The notes: generated by a model not told the origin, from the sequence alone. Shown: positions 26,973 to 39,383, counted from the first letter of the stretch. The stretch: DNA of 64,000 nucleotides from Vibrio atlanticus (GCF_024347315.1 NZ_AP025460.1:1-64000); one strand, 5' to 3'. A program made the numbers and translations.

Positions 26973-27095
26973 TACGAAGATATCCACGACAAGTGTCCAC
27001 ACAGATTGATTAGGTTTAGAAAAGCAAAGAGAAGAAGAACTCCCAAGGTTCTTCGAAGTTTGTTTCTACTTTTAAAGTAGAGATAAATTAGCAGT

Positions 27096-27171
27096 GTCCC
27101 GTTCGTCTAGAGGCCTAGGACACCGCCCTTTCACGGCGGTAACAGGGGTTCGACTCCCCTACGGGATACCA
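27096..27171 (+). tRNA. tRNA-Glu (UUC)
   Basis: First 16S-23S spacer tRNA. The anticodon loop is CCTTTCAC with anticodon TTC; the T arm GGGGTTCGACTCCCC and encoded CCA are intact. It is processed from the rRNA precursor. Confidence 0.97.
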
Positions 27172-27173
27172 TT

Positions 27174-27249
27174 GGGTCGTTAGCTCAGTTGGTAGAGCAG
27201 TTGACTTTTAATCAATTGGTCGCAGGTTCGAATCCTGCACGACCCACCA
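27174..27249 (+). tRNA. tRNA-Lys (UUU)
   Basis: Second spacer tRNA, only 2 nt after tRNA-Glu. The acceptor GGGTCGT pairs with ACGACCC, the anticodon is TTT in the loop CTTTTAA, and CCA is encoded. Confidence 0.97.
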
Positions 27250-27274
27250 TTTCCTCCCAAGGAAATAAAAATAT

Positions 27275-27350
27275 GGGGCTATAGCTCAGCTGGGAGAGCG
27301 CCTGCCTTGCACGCAGGAGGTCTGCGGTTCGATCCCGCATAGCTCCACCA
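27275..27350 (+). tRNA. tRNA-Ala (UGC)
   Basis: Third spacer tRNA. The acceptor GGGGCTA pairs with TAGCTCC (one G-T pair), the anticodon is TGC in the loop CTTGCAC, and CCA is encoded. Confidence 0.97.
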
Positions 27351-27382
27351 TTCTTTCTCCATGAAGGAATTAAAACTATCAT

Positions 27383-27458
27383 GGGCGATTAGCTCAGTTG
27401 GGAGAGCACCTGCCTTACAAGCAGGGGGTCACTGGTTCGAGCCCGGTATCGCCCACCA
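27383..27458 (+). tRNA. tRNA-Val (UAC)
   Basis: Fourth spacer tRNA. The acceptor GGGCGAT pairs with ATCGCCC, the anticodon is TAC in the loop CTTACAA, and CCA is encoded. The Glu-Lys-Ala-Val set is typical of one Vibrio rrn spacer class. Confidence 0.97.
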
Positions 27459-27806
27459 TCTTTAAGCATTCTCGTAAGAGAGTATTTAAAAATGGTTTTG
27501 AAAGTTTAAAACTTGAAAAACTCTTGCTCTTTAACAATTTGGAAAGCTGACTGATTGATTTACTTACGAGTAATTCAATCAAATTTAAAAGTTCTCAATG
27601 TTTATCTTTCATTAGATAAACACAACAAACACATTCAAGTGTCTTGTATTCGAATCAATGTTTACATTGATTCACAATTGAGTCCGGCAAACAGTCATTG
27701 AGAATTAACCCTTCTTGATGACAACCAAAAACCTTGGTTAGTTGCCATACTAGTTTGTTTTCACTTTTCAAAAGTGAAAGCAAATAGAGACCCTTTCGGG
27801 TTGTAT
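27459..27806 (+). promoter_or_regulatory. Spacer between tRNA-Val and 23S with second boxA
   Basis: This 348-bp gene-free stretch carries a second antitermination boxA, TGCTCTTTAACAA (27525-27537), which re-arms RNA polymerase before the 23S gene. The remainder should form the 23S processing stem with sequence after the 23S end. No coding sequence is seen. Confidence 0.75.
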
Positions 27807-30699
<2,893 letters not shown>

Positions 30700-30790
30700 A
30701 CAACACCCAAGGGGTTTTGTGGACTCAAAGAAATACCAAACGCTTGAATGAGTTTGATGAGAATTTAACAGCTTTCCGAATTTTAAAATT

Positions 30791-30910
30791 TGCTTGGCGA
30801 CCATAGCATTGTGGACCCACCTGATTCCATGCCGAACTCAGAAGTGAAACACAATAGCGCCGATGGTAGTGTGGGGCTTCCCCATGTGAGAGTAGGACAT
30901 CACCAGGCTT
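30791..30910 (+). rRNA. rrf: 5S ribosomal RNA
   Basis: A 120-nt gene starting TGCTTGGCGACCATAGC, with the conserved CCATGCCGAACTCAGAAGTG and GATGGTAGTGTGGGG segments and the closing CACCAGGCTT. It lies about 90 bp after 23S, and no terminator follows it directly. Confidence 0.97.
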
Positions 30911-30978
30911 TAATTTCGTTACCTGTGTATACATGTAACAACATCTACAGTGTACTAATCTGTTGATGACAATTTGTT

Positions 30979-31069
30979 GGAGGGATGGCTGAGTGGTCGA
31001 AAGCACCGGTCTTGAAAACCGGCAACCGTTAATAGCGGTTCTAGGGTTCAAATCCCTATCCCTCCACCA
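30979..31069 (+). tRNA. tRNA-Ser (UGA) distal to the rrn operon
   Basis: A 91-nt class II tRNA with a long variable arm (AACCGTTAATAGCGGTT). The acceptor GGAGGGA pairs with TCCCTCC, the anticodon TGA is in CTTGAAA, and CCA is encoded. It lies 68 bp after 5S with no terminator between, and its own terminator follows, so it is probably co-transcribed with the rRNA operon. Confidence 0.96.
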
Positions 31070-31075
31070 CCATTG

Positions 31076-31107
31076 AAAAGCCCGCTGAGAAATCAGCGGG
31101 CTTTTTT
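31076..31107 (+). terminator. Terminator of the rrn operon and tRNA-Ser
   Basis: A perfect stem AAAAGCCCGCTGA / TCAGCGGGCTTTT with a GAAA tetraloop ends in six T residues, 6 bp after the tRNA-Ser CCA. It is the first intrinsic terminator in the rrn operon. Confidence 0.93.
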
Positions 31108-31188
31108 CATATCTGCTATTTAGAAAAACCAAAAAGAGCACTAATGTGCTCTCTCTATTATTCTCTTAACCAGCATATCTAAAGTTAA

Positions 31189-32079
31189 CTAGTCAGGGAG
31201 ATATTTTCCTTCGGCTACCTGCCAGAACGCTCTAATCAGTGGGTTCTCAAGTTGAGATCGTTTACAGCAGACACCTAATTCAAAGGGTTTGATTGGCTCT
31301 ATTTTTAAACGATCGACTTTATCTCTCACAGGGCTGTTGTTGATTACAACGTCTGGAGCTATACCAACCCCACAGCCAAGAGCAACCATACTTACGATAG
31401 CTTCATGACCTGATACCTGAGCGTAAATGTTGGGCTTTATCTTCATCTTTTTGAACCACGCGTTCGCACGTTCTCGAGCAGTCCCTGCTTCTGGGATGAT
31501 AAAAGGCACTTCATTCCAGTTTGGTTTCTCTGATTGCAGCTGCTGACTAAAGCTACTGACACCGGATGGGATGATGACTGACAGTGGTATATCGCTAATG
31601 GTTTCGAACTCTAATCTTGAAGGCAAAATATCTGGTTTAGCTGAAATAGCAATATCAGCTTCATCATTCAGGATCTTGTCGATGGATTGCGCTGGATCAC
31701 CGGTAGATAGCTTAAACTCAATATACGGATGAATAGCCCTGAATTCGGTAATGAGTTCAGGAAGGTGACTGTAGCTTGCTGTTACGGAACAGAAAATGCG
31801 GATCTCACCCTTGAGCTCTTGTTCACCACCTTTAAGGTGAAGATTGTATTGCTGCCACTCGCCAACGATGCTCAATGCCACAGGTAACAGATGTTTCCCT
31901 GCTGGTGTGAGGTCAACACTTCGATTATCCCTGATAAGCAGTTCTTGCCCTGTTTCTTCCTCAAGCTTTTGTATTTGACGACTAAGTGCTGAAGGACTGA
32001 CGTGCATAGCCGCAGCTGTTTTGCTGAAACTCTTGCTATCACATAAATGTATAAATAATTGTAGAGATTTTATGTTCAT
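31189..32079 (-). CDS. ilvY: LysR-family activator of ilvC, IlvY
   Basis: IlvY activates ilvC when acetolactate or acetohydroxybutyrate is present. Starting at ATG 32079 gives 296 residues beginning MNIKSLQLFIHLCDSKSF, matching E. coli IlvY (297); an upstream ATG at 32145 would add a non-homologous 22-residue leader. The helix-turn-helix SFSKTAAAMHVSPSALSRQI spans 17-36 and the effector domain follows. It is divergent from ilvC across 146 bp, the classical arrangement, with a palindromic T-N11-A site between. Confidence 0.95.
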   Translation of the reverse strand: MNIKSLQLFIHLCDSKSFSKTAAAMHVSPSALSRQIQKLEEETGQELLIRDNRSVDLTPAGKHLLPVALSIVGEWQQYNLHLKGGEQELKGEIRIFCSVTASYSHLPELITEFRAIHPYIEFKLSTGDPAQSIDKILNDEADIAISAKPDILPSRLEFETISDIPLSVIIPSGVSSFSQQLQSEKPNWNEVPFIIPEAGTARERANAWFKKMKIKPNIYAQVSGHEAIVSMVALGCGVGIAPDVVINNSPVRDKVDRLKIEPIKPFELGVCCKRSQLENPLIRAFWQVAEGKYLPD

Positions 32080-32099
32080 GTTTTGCGATCGTTTCCATG

Positions 32100-32114
32100 T
32101 TGCATTTATTGCAA
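32100..32114. promoter_or_regulatory. Predicted IlvY operator
   Basis: TTGCA-TTTAT-TGCAA is a 15-bp palindrome of the LysR T-N11-A type in the ilvY-ilvC divergent region, 21 bp ahead of the ilvY start. Its position fits autoregulation and ilvC activation. Confidence 0.6.
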
Positions 32115-32225
32115 TAACTAATTGTGAATATATCACTTTCAGCAACGGAGTGTCTGTTTTAGTATGAAGTCATTCGATAGAGAGATATCGACCTTACGGA
32201 CTTATTTTTAAAGGAGTGCCCTACA

Positions 32226-33710
32226 ATGGCTAACTATTTCAATACATTAAACCTTCGTGAGCAACTAGACCAATTAGGTCGCTGCCGTTTCATGGATCGT
32301 GAAGAATTTACGACTGAAGCTGAATACCTTGAAGGCAAGAAGATCGTCATTGTTGGCTGCGGTGCTCAAGGCCTAAACCAAGGTCTAAACATGCGTGATT
32401 CTGGTCTAGACGTATCTTACGCTCTTCGCCAAGCTGCAATTGATGAGAAGCGTCAATCATTCAAGAATGCTGATGAAAACGGCTTTGTTGTGGGTAGCTA
32501 CGAAACGCTAATTCCTCAAGCAGATCTAGTTATCAACCTTACTCCAGATAAGCAACATACAAACGTTGTTGAAACAGTAATGCCTCTAATGAAGCAAGGC
32601 GCTGCTCTTGGTTACTCTCACGGCTTTAACGTTGTTGAAGAAGGCATGCAATTACGTTCTGACCTTACCGTAGTAATGGTTGCACCTAAGTGTCCAGGCT
32701 CTGAAGTACGTGAAGAGTACAAGCGTGGTTTCGGTGTTCCAACACTGATCGCTGTTCACCCAGAAAATGACCCTAAAGGTGAAGGCTGGGATATCGCTAA
32801 AGCTTGGGCTGCAGGTACTGGTGGTCACCGTGCAGGTTGCCTAGAGTCTTCATTCGTAGCTGAAGTTAAATCTGACCTTATGGGTGAGCAAACTATTCTA
32901 TGTGGCATGCTACAAGCAGGTTCTATCGTATCTTACGAGAAGATGATTGCTGATGGCATCGAACCAGGCTACGCAGGTAAACTTCTACAATACGGTTGGG
33001 AAACGATTACTGAAGCACTTAAGTTTGGTGGCGTAACTCACATGATGGATCGCTTATCTAACCCTGCTAAAGTTAAAGCGTTTGAGCTTTCTGAAGAGCT
33101 TAAAGATCTAATGCGTCCACTTTACAACAAGCACATGGATGACATCATTTCTGGTCACTTCTCTAGCACTATGATGGCTGACTGGGCGAACGATGACGTG
33201 AACCTACTAGGCTGGCGTGAAGAGACTGGTGAAACTGCATTCGAAAACTACCCAGCTTCTGACGTAGAAATCTCAGAGCAAGAGTACTTCGATAACGGTA
33301 TCCTTATGGTTGCTATGGTTCGTGCGGGTGTTGAGCTAGCATTCGAAGCTATGACGGCATCAGGCATCATCGATGAGTCGGCTTACTACGAATCTCTACA
33401 TGAGCTTCCACTAATCGCAAACACAGTTGCTCGTAAGCGTCTTTACGAAATGAACGTTGTAATCTCTGATACTGCTGAGTACGGTAACTACCTATTCGCT
33501 AACGTAGCAACACCGCTACTACGTGAGAAGTTCATGCCTTCAGTAGCAACAGACGTAATCGGCCGTGGTCTAGGTGAAACATCTAACCAAGTTGATAACG
33601 CTAAGCTAATTGAAGTTAACGAAGCTATCCGTAACCACCCTGTCGAGTACATCGGTGAAGAGCTACGTAGCTACATGAGCGACATGAAGCGTATCGCTGT
33701 AGGCGGTTAA
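32226..33710 (+). CDS. ilvC: Ketol-acid reductoisomerase (NADP+), long class II form
   Basis: IlvC converts acetolactate to dihydroxyisovalerate, and acetohydroxybutyrate to its homologue, in valine and isoleucine synthesis, using NADPH and Mg2+. The 494-residue length and duplicated C-terminal knotted domain mark the E. coli-type class II enzyme. The Rossmann loop [17 protein letters not shown] is near residue 42, followed by the ALRQ phosphate-recognition region. Metal-binding acidic residues lie in SDLMGEQT near 217-224 and in the C-terminal repeats. An AAAGGAG ribosome site precedes the ATG, and a strong terminator follows. Confidence 0.98.
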   Translation: MANYFNTLNLREQLDQLGRCRFMDREEFTTEAEYLEGKKIVIVGCGAQGLNQGLNMRDSGLDVSYALRQAAIDEKRQSFKNADENGFVVGSYETLIPQADLVINLTPDKQHTNVVETVMPLMKQGAALGYSHGFNVVEEGMQLRSDLTVVMVAPKCPGSEVREEYKRGFGVPTLIAVHPENDPKGEGWDIAKAWAAGTGGHRAGCLESSFVAEVKSDLMGEQTILCGMLQAGSIVSYEKMIADGIEPGYAGKLLQYGWETITEALKFGGVTHMMDRLSNPAKVKAFELSEELKDLMRPLYNKHMDDIISGHFSSTMMADWANDDVNLLGWREETGETAFENYPASDVEISEQEYFDNGILMVAMVRAGVELAFEAMTASGIIDESAYYESLHELPLIANTVARKRLYEMNVVISDTAEYGNYLFANVATPLLREKFMPSVATDVIGRGLGETSNQVDNAKLIEVNEAIRNHPVEYIGEELRSYMSDMKRIAVGG

Positions 33711-33807
33711 TTAGTCGCTTAGATACTGATAAATTTGTAGAAAAAGCGAAGCAGTATCACTAACTCCTTACAGGTTGGAGTTATAAATAAGCAATACAGC
33801 ATCTAAT

Positions 33808-33846
33808 AAAAAGGCTTGGTCGCCGTTGACCAAGCCTTTTTGCTTT
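33808..33846 (+). terminator. Terminator of ilvC
   Basis: AAAAAGGCTTGGTC and GACCAAGCCTTTTT form a 14-bp perfect stem (33808-33841), followed by GCTTTT. It lies about 100 bp after the ilvC stop. Confidence 0.9.
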
Positions 33847-33934
33847 TAGTAACAAAGTCTTAAAAATCAATTAAATGAACATTGCTTGATAGGTATTCGT
33901 CGACTTTCAGTCCTTGATTGAGCTTCAGAAATAC

Positions 33935-33967
33935 AAAAGGGTTGGTGTTTTCACACCAACCCTTTCA
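33935..33967 (-). terminator. Terminator of ubiK
   Basis: AAAGGGTTGGTGT and ACACCAACCCTTT pair over TTTC. On the minus strand it is followed by TTGTATTT. It lies 18 bp beyond the ubiK stop. Confidence 0.8.
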
Positions 33968-33984
33968 GTTTTCTTTCTTTACGC

Positions 33985-34236
33985 TTACCTGTCGGCAATC
34001 TTTGCTTCTAAGTCCGCTAGCTTTTGTTCCATTTCAGTCAGCTTTTGGCGAGTGCGCAGTAGTACTTGTGTTTGAACATCAAACTCTTCACGGCTTACAA
34101 CGTCTAGCTTGTTCAGTTGGCCTTGGATAACCTGGCGAACTTTTTGATCTACATCTGAACCAAGCTCTTTTACTGGTTGAGGCATAGAATCGTGGATCTG
34201 CTTAGCAATCTGCTCTAGTTTTTTTGGATCAAACAT
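33985..34236 (-). CDS. ubiK: Ubiquinone biosynthesis accessory factor UbiK
   Basis: UbiK (formerly YqiC, BMFP family) supports ubiquinone synthesis by binding UbiJ and lipids. The 83-residue protein starts [19 protein letters not shown], has a helical N-terminal part, and ends in a predicted coiled coil (about 50-80, [20 protein letters not shown]), the known architecture. It lies between ilvC and the RND efflux genes with its own terminator. Length agrees with the family. Confidence 0.93.
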   Translation of the reverse strand: MFDPKKLEQIAKQIHDSMPQPVKELGSDVDQKVRQVIQGQLNKLDVVSREEFDVQTQVLLRTRQKLTEMEQKLADLEAKIADR

Positions 34237-34355
34237 ATCAATTAAAACTCCTGAATATTTACCACTATTCTATTTAATCACACTTGCGATGTCGCCTATG
34301 GCGTACAAAAAAAGGCCACCGAAGTAGCCTTTTTATTGTTATTACGACTTAGTGA

Positions 34356-37300
34356 TTACTTATTATCAGCTAATTCTCTGTGCGCTGCTTTTGCTTCATC
34401 GACGCGAGCTAGTTTTTCTAGGTCTTTGTCTTCAACAAATACAGGTAGAGGTTTGTGTTTTTCAGCTAAGTAGCTGTAAATCACTGGCAGTACAAATAGC
34501 GTGAAGAGAGTACCAATTGCTAAACCAGCAACGATTACGATACCAATACTGAAACGCTGAGCCGCACCCGCACCACTTGCGTACATCAGTGGGATTAGAC
34601 CCGCGATCATCGCAGCGGTTGTCATCAGGATTGGACGAAGACGAACCTTCGCTGCTTCCATTACCGCTTCAATACGAGTTTTTTGATTGTGCAGCTGCTC
34701 TTCTTTCGCTACCTCACAGATCAAGATACCGTGCTTGGTAATTAGGCCGACTAAGGTGATCAAACCAACTTGCGAGTAGATGTTCATCGTTGCCGCGCCC
34801 CAAGCCAGAGCTATTAGGGCACCACAGATCGCCAGTGGTACAGATACCATGATAACCAGTGGGTCTTTCAGTGATTCAAACTGAATCGCCAATACCAAGA
34901 AGATGATTGCCAGAGCTAAACCAAAGGTCGCGTAAAGTGCGCTACCTTCTGTTACGTATTGGCGTGCTTCACCCATGTAGTCATGGTTGTAGCCACTTGG
35001 AAGCTTGTTCGCTGCCGTGTCTTCAAACCACGCAATTGCATCACCCATTGCAGCGCCTGGAGCCGGTACCGCACCAATCGTCGCCGAGTTCAATTGGTTG
35101 AAGTGAGGAAGAGAGCGAGGCTCTGCCACAACATCAATCGTAATCAAACTGCCTAGTGGTACAGCGTTGCCGTCTGCAGCACGTACGTAGTAGTTGTTCA
35201 TTGACTCTGGGTTCAAACGGAATTTACGTTCAACTTGAGGAATTACCTCGTAAGAACGGCCATTCAAGTCGATACGGTTTACGTAGCCATCTGACATCAT
35301 GGTACCGAGCGTGATACCGATATCTTGCATGGTCACACCGTATGCGCCTGCTTTATCCTTGTCGATGTTGATCTTCATGGTTGCTGAGTCGTAATTCAGG
35401 TCGAGATCTGAATATACGAACAACGGGTTTGAAGAGACATCAGCCAGAATGTCTGTGGTAATTTGGAACAAGCTTTCAAAACTGTTTGGCGTTGTTATGA
35501 CAAACTGAATTGGAAGGCCTGAACCAGCACCTGGTAGTTCTGGCATTTGGAATGCAGTTACCGCCATTCCTGGAACATCTTTCACCAAATTACCAACGCG
35601 GTTTGCTACGTCTGATTGGCTTGCTTCACGTTCGCTCCAAGGAACCATAGACGCGATACCAAATGCTTGGTTTGCATTTGGCACACCTGTAAATACCTGT
35701 GCGTAAGCAACTTCTGGCTGATCAGACAGAATCTGGTTTACGTCGTTCATGGTATTTTGCATGAAGTCTAAGTTTGCATTCGACGGTGCTGTACCCATCA
35801 ACATGATCACACCTTTATCTTCTGAAGGTGCTAGCTCACTAGGGATGAATTTGAACAACAACGGTAAACTTGCAAATACGATGATAGCAAAACCAATAAA
35901 TACTGGACGATGTTGCATTACCGCACCAAGCATACGCTCGTAACGGTTAGTCATGCCATCCAGCACGCTATGAACTTTCTGCTCAAACTTGCTTGGCTCA
36001 GCGTGAGCTTTCAGCATTTTTGAACACATCATTGGCGAGAGCGTTAGTGCCACAATGCCTGATACGAAAACCGAACCAGCTAGGGTTAATGCAAACTCTT
36101 TAAATAGCGAGCCTGTAATACCACCCATCATCGCAATTGGAGCATATACCGCACCTAGCGTTAACGTCATTGCGATAACAGGCACCGCAATTTCGCGGGT
36201 ACCGATAATCGCTGCACGGAAAGGGGACTCGCCGAGCTTGATATGCCTGTCGACGTTCTCAAGTACTACGATCGCATCATCTACCACTAGACCGATGGCA
36301 AGTACCATTGCCAATAGTGTCATTAGATTCCAAGAGAAACCCATTGCCTGCATTACCATTGCCACACCAATCAAAGACAGTGGGATAGTAATAATAGGGA
36401 TCAGTACCGCTCGGAATGAACCTAAGAATAAGGTAATCACGATCAATACGATTAATGCCGCTTCAAGGATGGTCTTAATAACCTCTTGAATTGATTCGTT
36501 AATCGCAATGGTTGAATCGTACATTACGTTCATTGAGATGTTGCTTGGTAGGTTCTTCTCTAGTTGAGGAAGAAGTTCCAGTACATCAGCAGCGATGTTG
36601 ATTGGGTTCGCACTTGGCGCCGCATTGATCGCGGCTACAACCGCCTCTTGGCCGTTAGCACTTGCTCGGTAAACATCGTGACTTTTTTCAAGAGAAACCT
36701 TCGCGATATCGGATAGGCGAATGATCTCACCTTCTCCGCTTTTCACGACTAGATTCTCTAGTTCTTCAGTGTTTGATACTTGTGTATCGGCACTGCCGTT
36801 GTAAAGCACGAACTCACCGGTCGCTTGACCCGTAGCTGATTGGTAGTTGTTAGCGTTCAGTACCGTCATTACATCAGATGCAGTCAGACCAATCGCCGCC
36901 ATTTTTGATGGGTCTAGCCATACGCGCAGTGCGTATTTCATACCACCATATAGGTCAACTTTAGATACACCATTAACCGTAAATAGCTGCGGGTTGATTA
37001 CACGCTCTAGATAGTCGGTAATTTGGCTCGATACCAATTCGTCACTGGTAAAACCAATGTAGAGTACCGCGGTTGTTGAACCGGTAGACATGGTTACGGT
37101 TGGATCTTCAGCCTCTTTAGGTAGCTGAGAACGTACCGAGTTTGTCTTGGCCAGTATGTCAGACAATGCCGCATTCGGGTCGGTGTTCAACTTCATGTTC
37201 ACGGTAATCGTAGATTTACCTAGCACAGAAGAAGATGTCATATAATCGATGTTATCCGCTTGAGCCACAGCCTGTTCGAGGGGTTGGGTGATAAAGCCTT

Positions 37301-37478
37301 GGATAAGATCGGCACTTGCACCATAGTAACCAGTTGAGACTGTCACCACGGTATTCGTCATTTCAGGGTATTCACGCACCTGCATTTTGAAGATTGCTTG
37401 TAAGCCAAGCAGAGCAATCAAAAAGCTGATGGATACCGCTAGAACTGGACGTTTAATAAAAACATCAGTAAAGCGCAT
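34356..37478 (-). CDS. vexB: RND multidrug efflux permease, VexB type
   Basis: An inner-membrane proton-driven drug/proton antiporter that works with a periplasmic adaptor and a TolC-like channel. The 1040-residue protein has 12 membrane segments and two large periplasmic loops. The proton-relay pair is in the TM4 motif VVDDAIVVLENV, and the hallmark N-terminal MRFTDVFIKRPVLAVSISF is present. Gene order (ilvC-ubiK-vexB-vexA-vexR) matches the V. cholerae vexRAB locus, which exports bile acids, detergents and antibiotics. It follows vexA by 11 bp. The outer-membrane channel is not encoded here. Confidence 0.93.
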   Translation of the reverse strand: MRFTDVFIKRPVLAVSISFLIALLGLQAIFKMQVREYPEMTNTVVTVSTGYYGASADLIQGFITQPLEQAVAQADNIDYMTSSSVLGKSTITVNMKLNTDPNAALSDILAKTNSVRSQLPKEAEDPTVTMSTGSTTAVLYIGFTSDELVSSQITDYLERVINPQLFTVNGVSKVDLYGGMKYALRVWLDPSKMAAIGLTASDVMTVLNANNYQSATGQATGEFVLYNGSADTQVSNTEELENLVVKSGEGEIIRLSDIAKVSLEKSHDVYRASANGQEAVVAAINAAPSANPINIAADVLELLPQLEKNLPSNISMNVMYDSTIAINESIQEVIKTILEAALIVLIVITLFLGSFRAVLIPIITIPLSLIGVAMVMQAMGFSWNLMTLLAMVLAIGLVVDDAIVVLENVDRHIKLGESPFRAAIIGTREIAVPVIAMTLTLGAVYAPIAMMGGITGSLFKEFALTLAGSVFVSGIVALTLSPMMCSKMLKAHAEPSKFEQKVHSVLDGMTNRYERMLGAVMQHRPVFIGFAIIVFASLPLLFKFIPSELAPSEDKGVIMLMGTAPSNANLDFMQNTMNDVNQILSDQPEVAYAQVFTGVPNANQAFGIASMVPWSEREASQSDVANRVGNLVKDVPGMAVTAFQMPELPGAGSGLPIQFVITTPNSFESLFQITTDILADVSSNPLFVYSDLDLNYDSATMKINIDKDKAGAYGVTMQDIGITLGTMMSDGYVNRIDLNGRSYEVIPQVERKFRLNPESMNNYYVRAADGNAVPLGSLITIDVVAEPRSLPHFNQLNSATIGAVPAPGAAMGDAIAWFEDTAANKLPSGYNHDYMGEARQYVTEGSALYATFGLALAIIFLVLAIQFESLKDPLVIMVSVPLAICGALIALAWGAATMNIYSQVGLITLVGLITKHGILICEVAKEEQLHNQKTRIEAVMEAAKVRLRPILMTTAAMIAGLIPLMYASGAGAAQRFSIGIVIVAGLAIGTLFTLFVLPVIYSYLAEKHKPLPVFVEDKDLEKLARVDEAKAAHRELADNK

Positions 37479-37489
37479 TGTGCCTCCAG

Positions 37490-38596
37490 TTACAGCTTAG
37501 GTGTTTCAGATGGTGGAGTGATTGCATCACTTTCAACAACTTTAACTTTGGCGCCGTTACTTAGACGTACTTGGCCAGAAGTTACAACCGTATCGCCAGC
37601 TTTAACACCCTCAAGGATGTGTGCAATATCAGCCGTACGCTCACCTACTTTTACAACATGTTGAGCAACACGTTGAACTCCGTCTTCTTCAGTTAAGATG
37701 TAAACATTGTCACCATATAGAGTGAAAGTAATCGCTGTTTGAGGAAGAGTAACTTGGTTCTCTAGCTTAGGCAGAATGATGTTAGCACGAGCGAACATAC
37801 CGCTACGAAGCTTGCCATCATTGTTTGGAATATCTGCTTGAACTTGGATAAGACCACTTTGGATGCTTACTGCTGGTTCGATGGCACTGATAGAACCTTC
37901 AAATGGCTTCTCTGGGTAGGCATCAACAAAGATGTCGATAGCTTGACCCACATGGATGCGAGATATATCAGTTTGAGAAACCGTGAAGCGCAGGCGCATG
38001 ACACTGGTATCTTCTAAACGAACGATATCTGTACCTGATTGCAGGTATTGACCTAGGTAAACGTTACGAATGCCCACTTTTCCATCGAAAGGAGCACGAA
38101 TTTCACGACGTTCGATAGATGCTTTTAGGCTTTCAATATCAGCAGATAGAGAATAGAAGTTTGCTTCTGCTTCATCGTATGCTTCTTTAGAAATAGAACC
38201 TTTCTTAAAAAGACCTTGGTAGCGTTTGTATTTTGCTTTTGCCGCAGGTAGGCGAGCTTCAGAGCTCTTTAGATTTGCCTTTTCTACGCCAGAATCAAGA
38301 CGAACAAGAAGTTGGTCATTTTTAACATCAGTACCAGAACCAAAAGATATTTGGTCAATAACGCCGCTGGTTTCGTTCGCTAGTGTTACACCTTGGTTAG
38401 GTTCGATGAAGCCGATAGCTTCGATCACAGGAACCCAGTCGATAGGTTGAACTTCTGTTACCGTTACTGGAAACTCTGGCTCAGGTCGGTTAGCCATAAA
38501 CTCAGCAATTTTTTGTTGTTTAAACATGTTAAACCCAATAACGCTGCCGAAAAGTAGTACAGCGATGAGTAACATGAAGAAAGTCCACTTTTTCAT
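37490..38596 (-). CDS. vexA: RND efflux periplasmic adaptor, VexA type
   Basis: A membrane-fusion protein linking the RND pump to the outer-membrane channel. The 368-residue protein has an N-terminal membrane anchor (about 4-24) without a lipobox cysteine, a split lipoyl domain (ETSGVIDQISFGSGTDV near 80; IRAPFDGKVGIRNVYLGQYL near 170), an alpha-hairpin between them, and a beta-barrel domain after. The gene lies 18 bp after vexR and 11 bp before vexB, so it is the middle gene of the operon. Confidence 0.93.
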   Translation of the reverse strand: MKKWTFFMLLIAVLLFGSVIGFNMFKQQKIAEFMANRPEPEFPVTVTEVQPIDWVPVIEAIGFIEPNQGVTLANETSGVIDQISFGSGTDVKNDQLLVRLDSGVEKANLKSSEARLPAAKAKYKRYQGLFKKGSISKEAYDEAEANFYSLSADIESLKASIERREIRAPFDGKVGIRNVYLGQYLQSGTDIVRLEDTSVMRLRFTVSQTDISRIHVGQAIDIFVDAYPEKPFEGSISAIEPAVSIQSGLIQVQADIPNNDGKLRSGMFARANIILPKLENQVTLPQTAITFTLYGDNVYILTEEDGVQRVAQHVVKVGERTADIAHILEGVKAGDTVVTSGQVRLSNGAKVKVVESDAITPPSETPKL

Positions 38597-38614
38597 TCTA
38601 GTTAGAACTCCAAA

Positions 38615-39181
38615 TTAGTGTGTAATAATCGCATCCCAACTTGCTTCAATCGCCGCTTCAATGGCTTTTTTATCAAGTTGGTAATATCCAAGAGATTGCT
38701 TACGGGCCAGCGTGACACTGACTTCTAAGCTAAGTGCTGCTAAAACAGGGTTTTCTAGAGGCTTAAACACCCCTTGCTCTCTACCTTCAGTAAAGAGTTG
38801 ATCTATTTTGTGGAACATTTTTCGTTCAATCTCTTTGGTCTCATGGCTGCGAATACAAGGTAAAGAGTCGTATTGAGCTCTATTCTTTAAATTGCAGATG
38901 TTTGATCCCGAGAGCTCGAAAATGTTGAGCCACATTTTTCTAAATCGTTCTTTTAGACTCATCGAATCTTCAACGCCTTGCTGAATTAAACCAGCATTCC
39001 GTTGAGTGACAGCTAAGCGAACTTGTTGTAATAGTTCTTCTTTGTCTGAGAAGTAGCGATAAATAGTTCCAGCCGCAACTCCTGCTTCTTTAGCTAGTTT
39101 ATGCATAGAAAGTCCGTGAAAGCCTGATTCAGCAATCAGTTTTTCGGCGGCATCTATAATTTGTTGTCTTTTATCTATCAT
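38615..39181 (-). CDS. vexR: TetR-family regulator, VexR type
   Basis: A TetR-family regulator that likely controls the efflux operon it heads. With the ATG at 39181 it has 188 residues; the N-terminal helix-turn-helix spans about 8-55 (SMHKLAKEAGVAAGTIYRYF), followed by a ligand-binding helical domain. An upstream ATG at 39232 overlaps the palindromic operator and adds residues unlike the family, so the later start is chosen. A 22-bp perfect palindrome lies 35 bp upstream, suggesting autoregulation. In V. cholerae VexR is described as an activator of vexAB. Confidence 0.9.
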   Translation of the reverse strand: MIDKRQQIIDAAEKLIAESGFHGLSMHKLAKEAGVAAGTIYRYFSDKEELLQQVRLAVTQRNAGLIQQGVEDSMSLKERFRKMWLNIFELSGSNICNLKNRAQYDSLPCIRSHETKEIERKMFHKIDQLFTEGREQGVFKPLENPVLAALSLEVSVTLARKQSLGYYQLDKKAIEAAIEASWDAIITH

Positions 39182-39215
39182 AGAATAAGAACCAGACAGT
39201 GATAATATACTCACT

Positions 39216-39237
39216 AATGAATGAACGTTCATTCATT
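39216..39237. promoter_or_regulatory. 22-bp perfect palindrome, predicted VexR operator
   Basis: The half-sites AATGAATGAAC and GTTCATTCATT are exact inverted repeats. The length and central ACGT are typical of TetR-family operators. It lies between vexR (minus strand) and rep (plus strand), 35 bp before the vexR ATG. Confidence 0.75.
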
Positions 39238-39383
39238 ATAGCCTAAGACCCATACATATGTGCAACATAGTTTTTCATATGTGATATAAAATTCTTGCAT
39301 AAGAGAGCGTAGCATTCGTGGTGTTGCAGCATTATTATAGGCGCGCAATTGAATTCGCTCCGATAGACCAAATTGAGAACCAA

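Noticed and set aside
32123..32137. CRP site between ilvY and ilvC
   Set aside because: TGTGA and TCAC are 5 bp apart rather than the required 6, so it does not fit the CRP consensus.
39318..39383. 22-residue extension of Rep
   Set aside because: The family N-terminus begins at the ATG at 39384.
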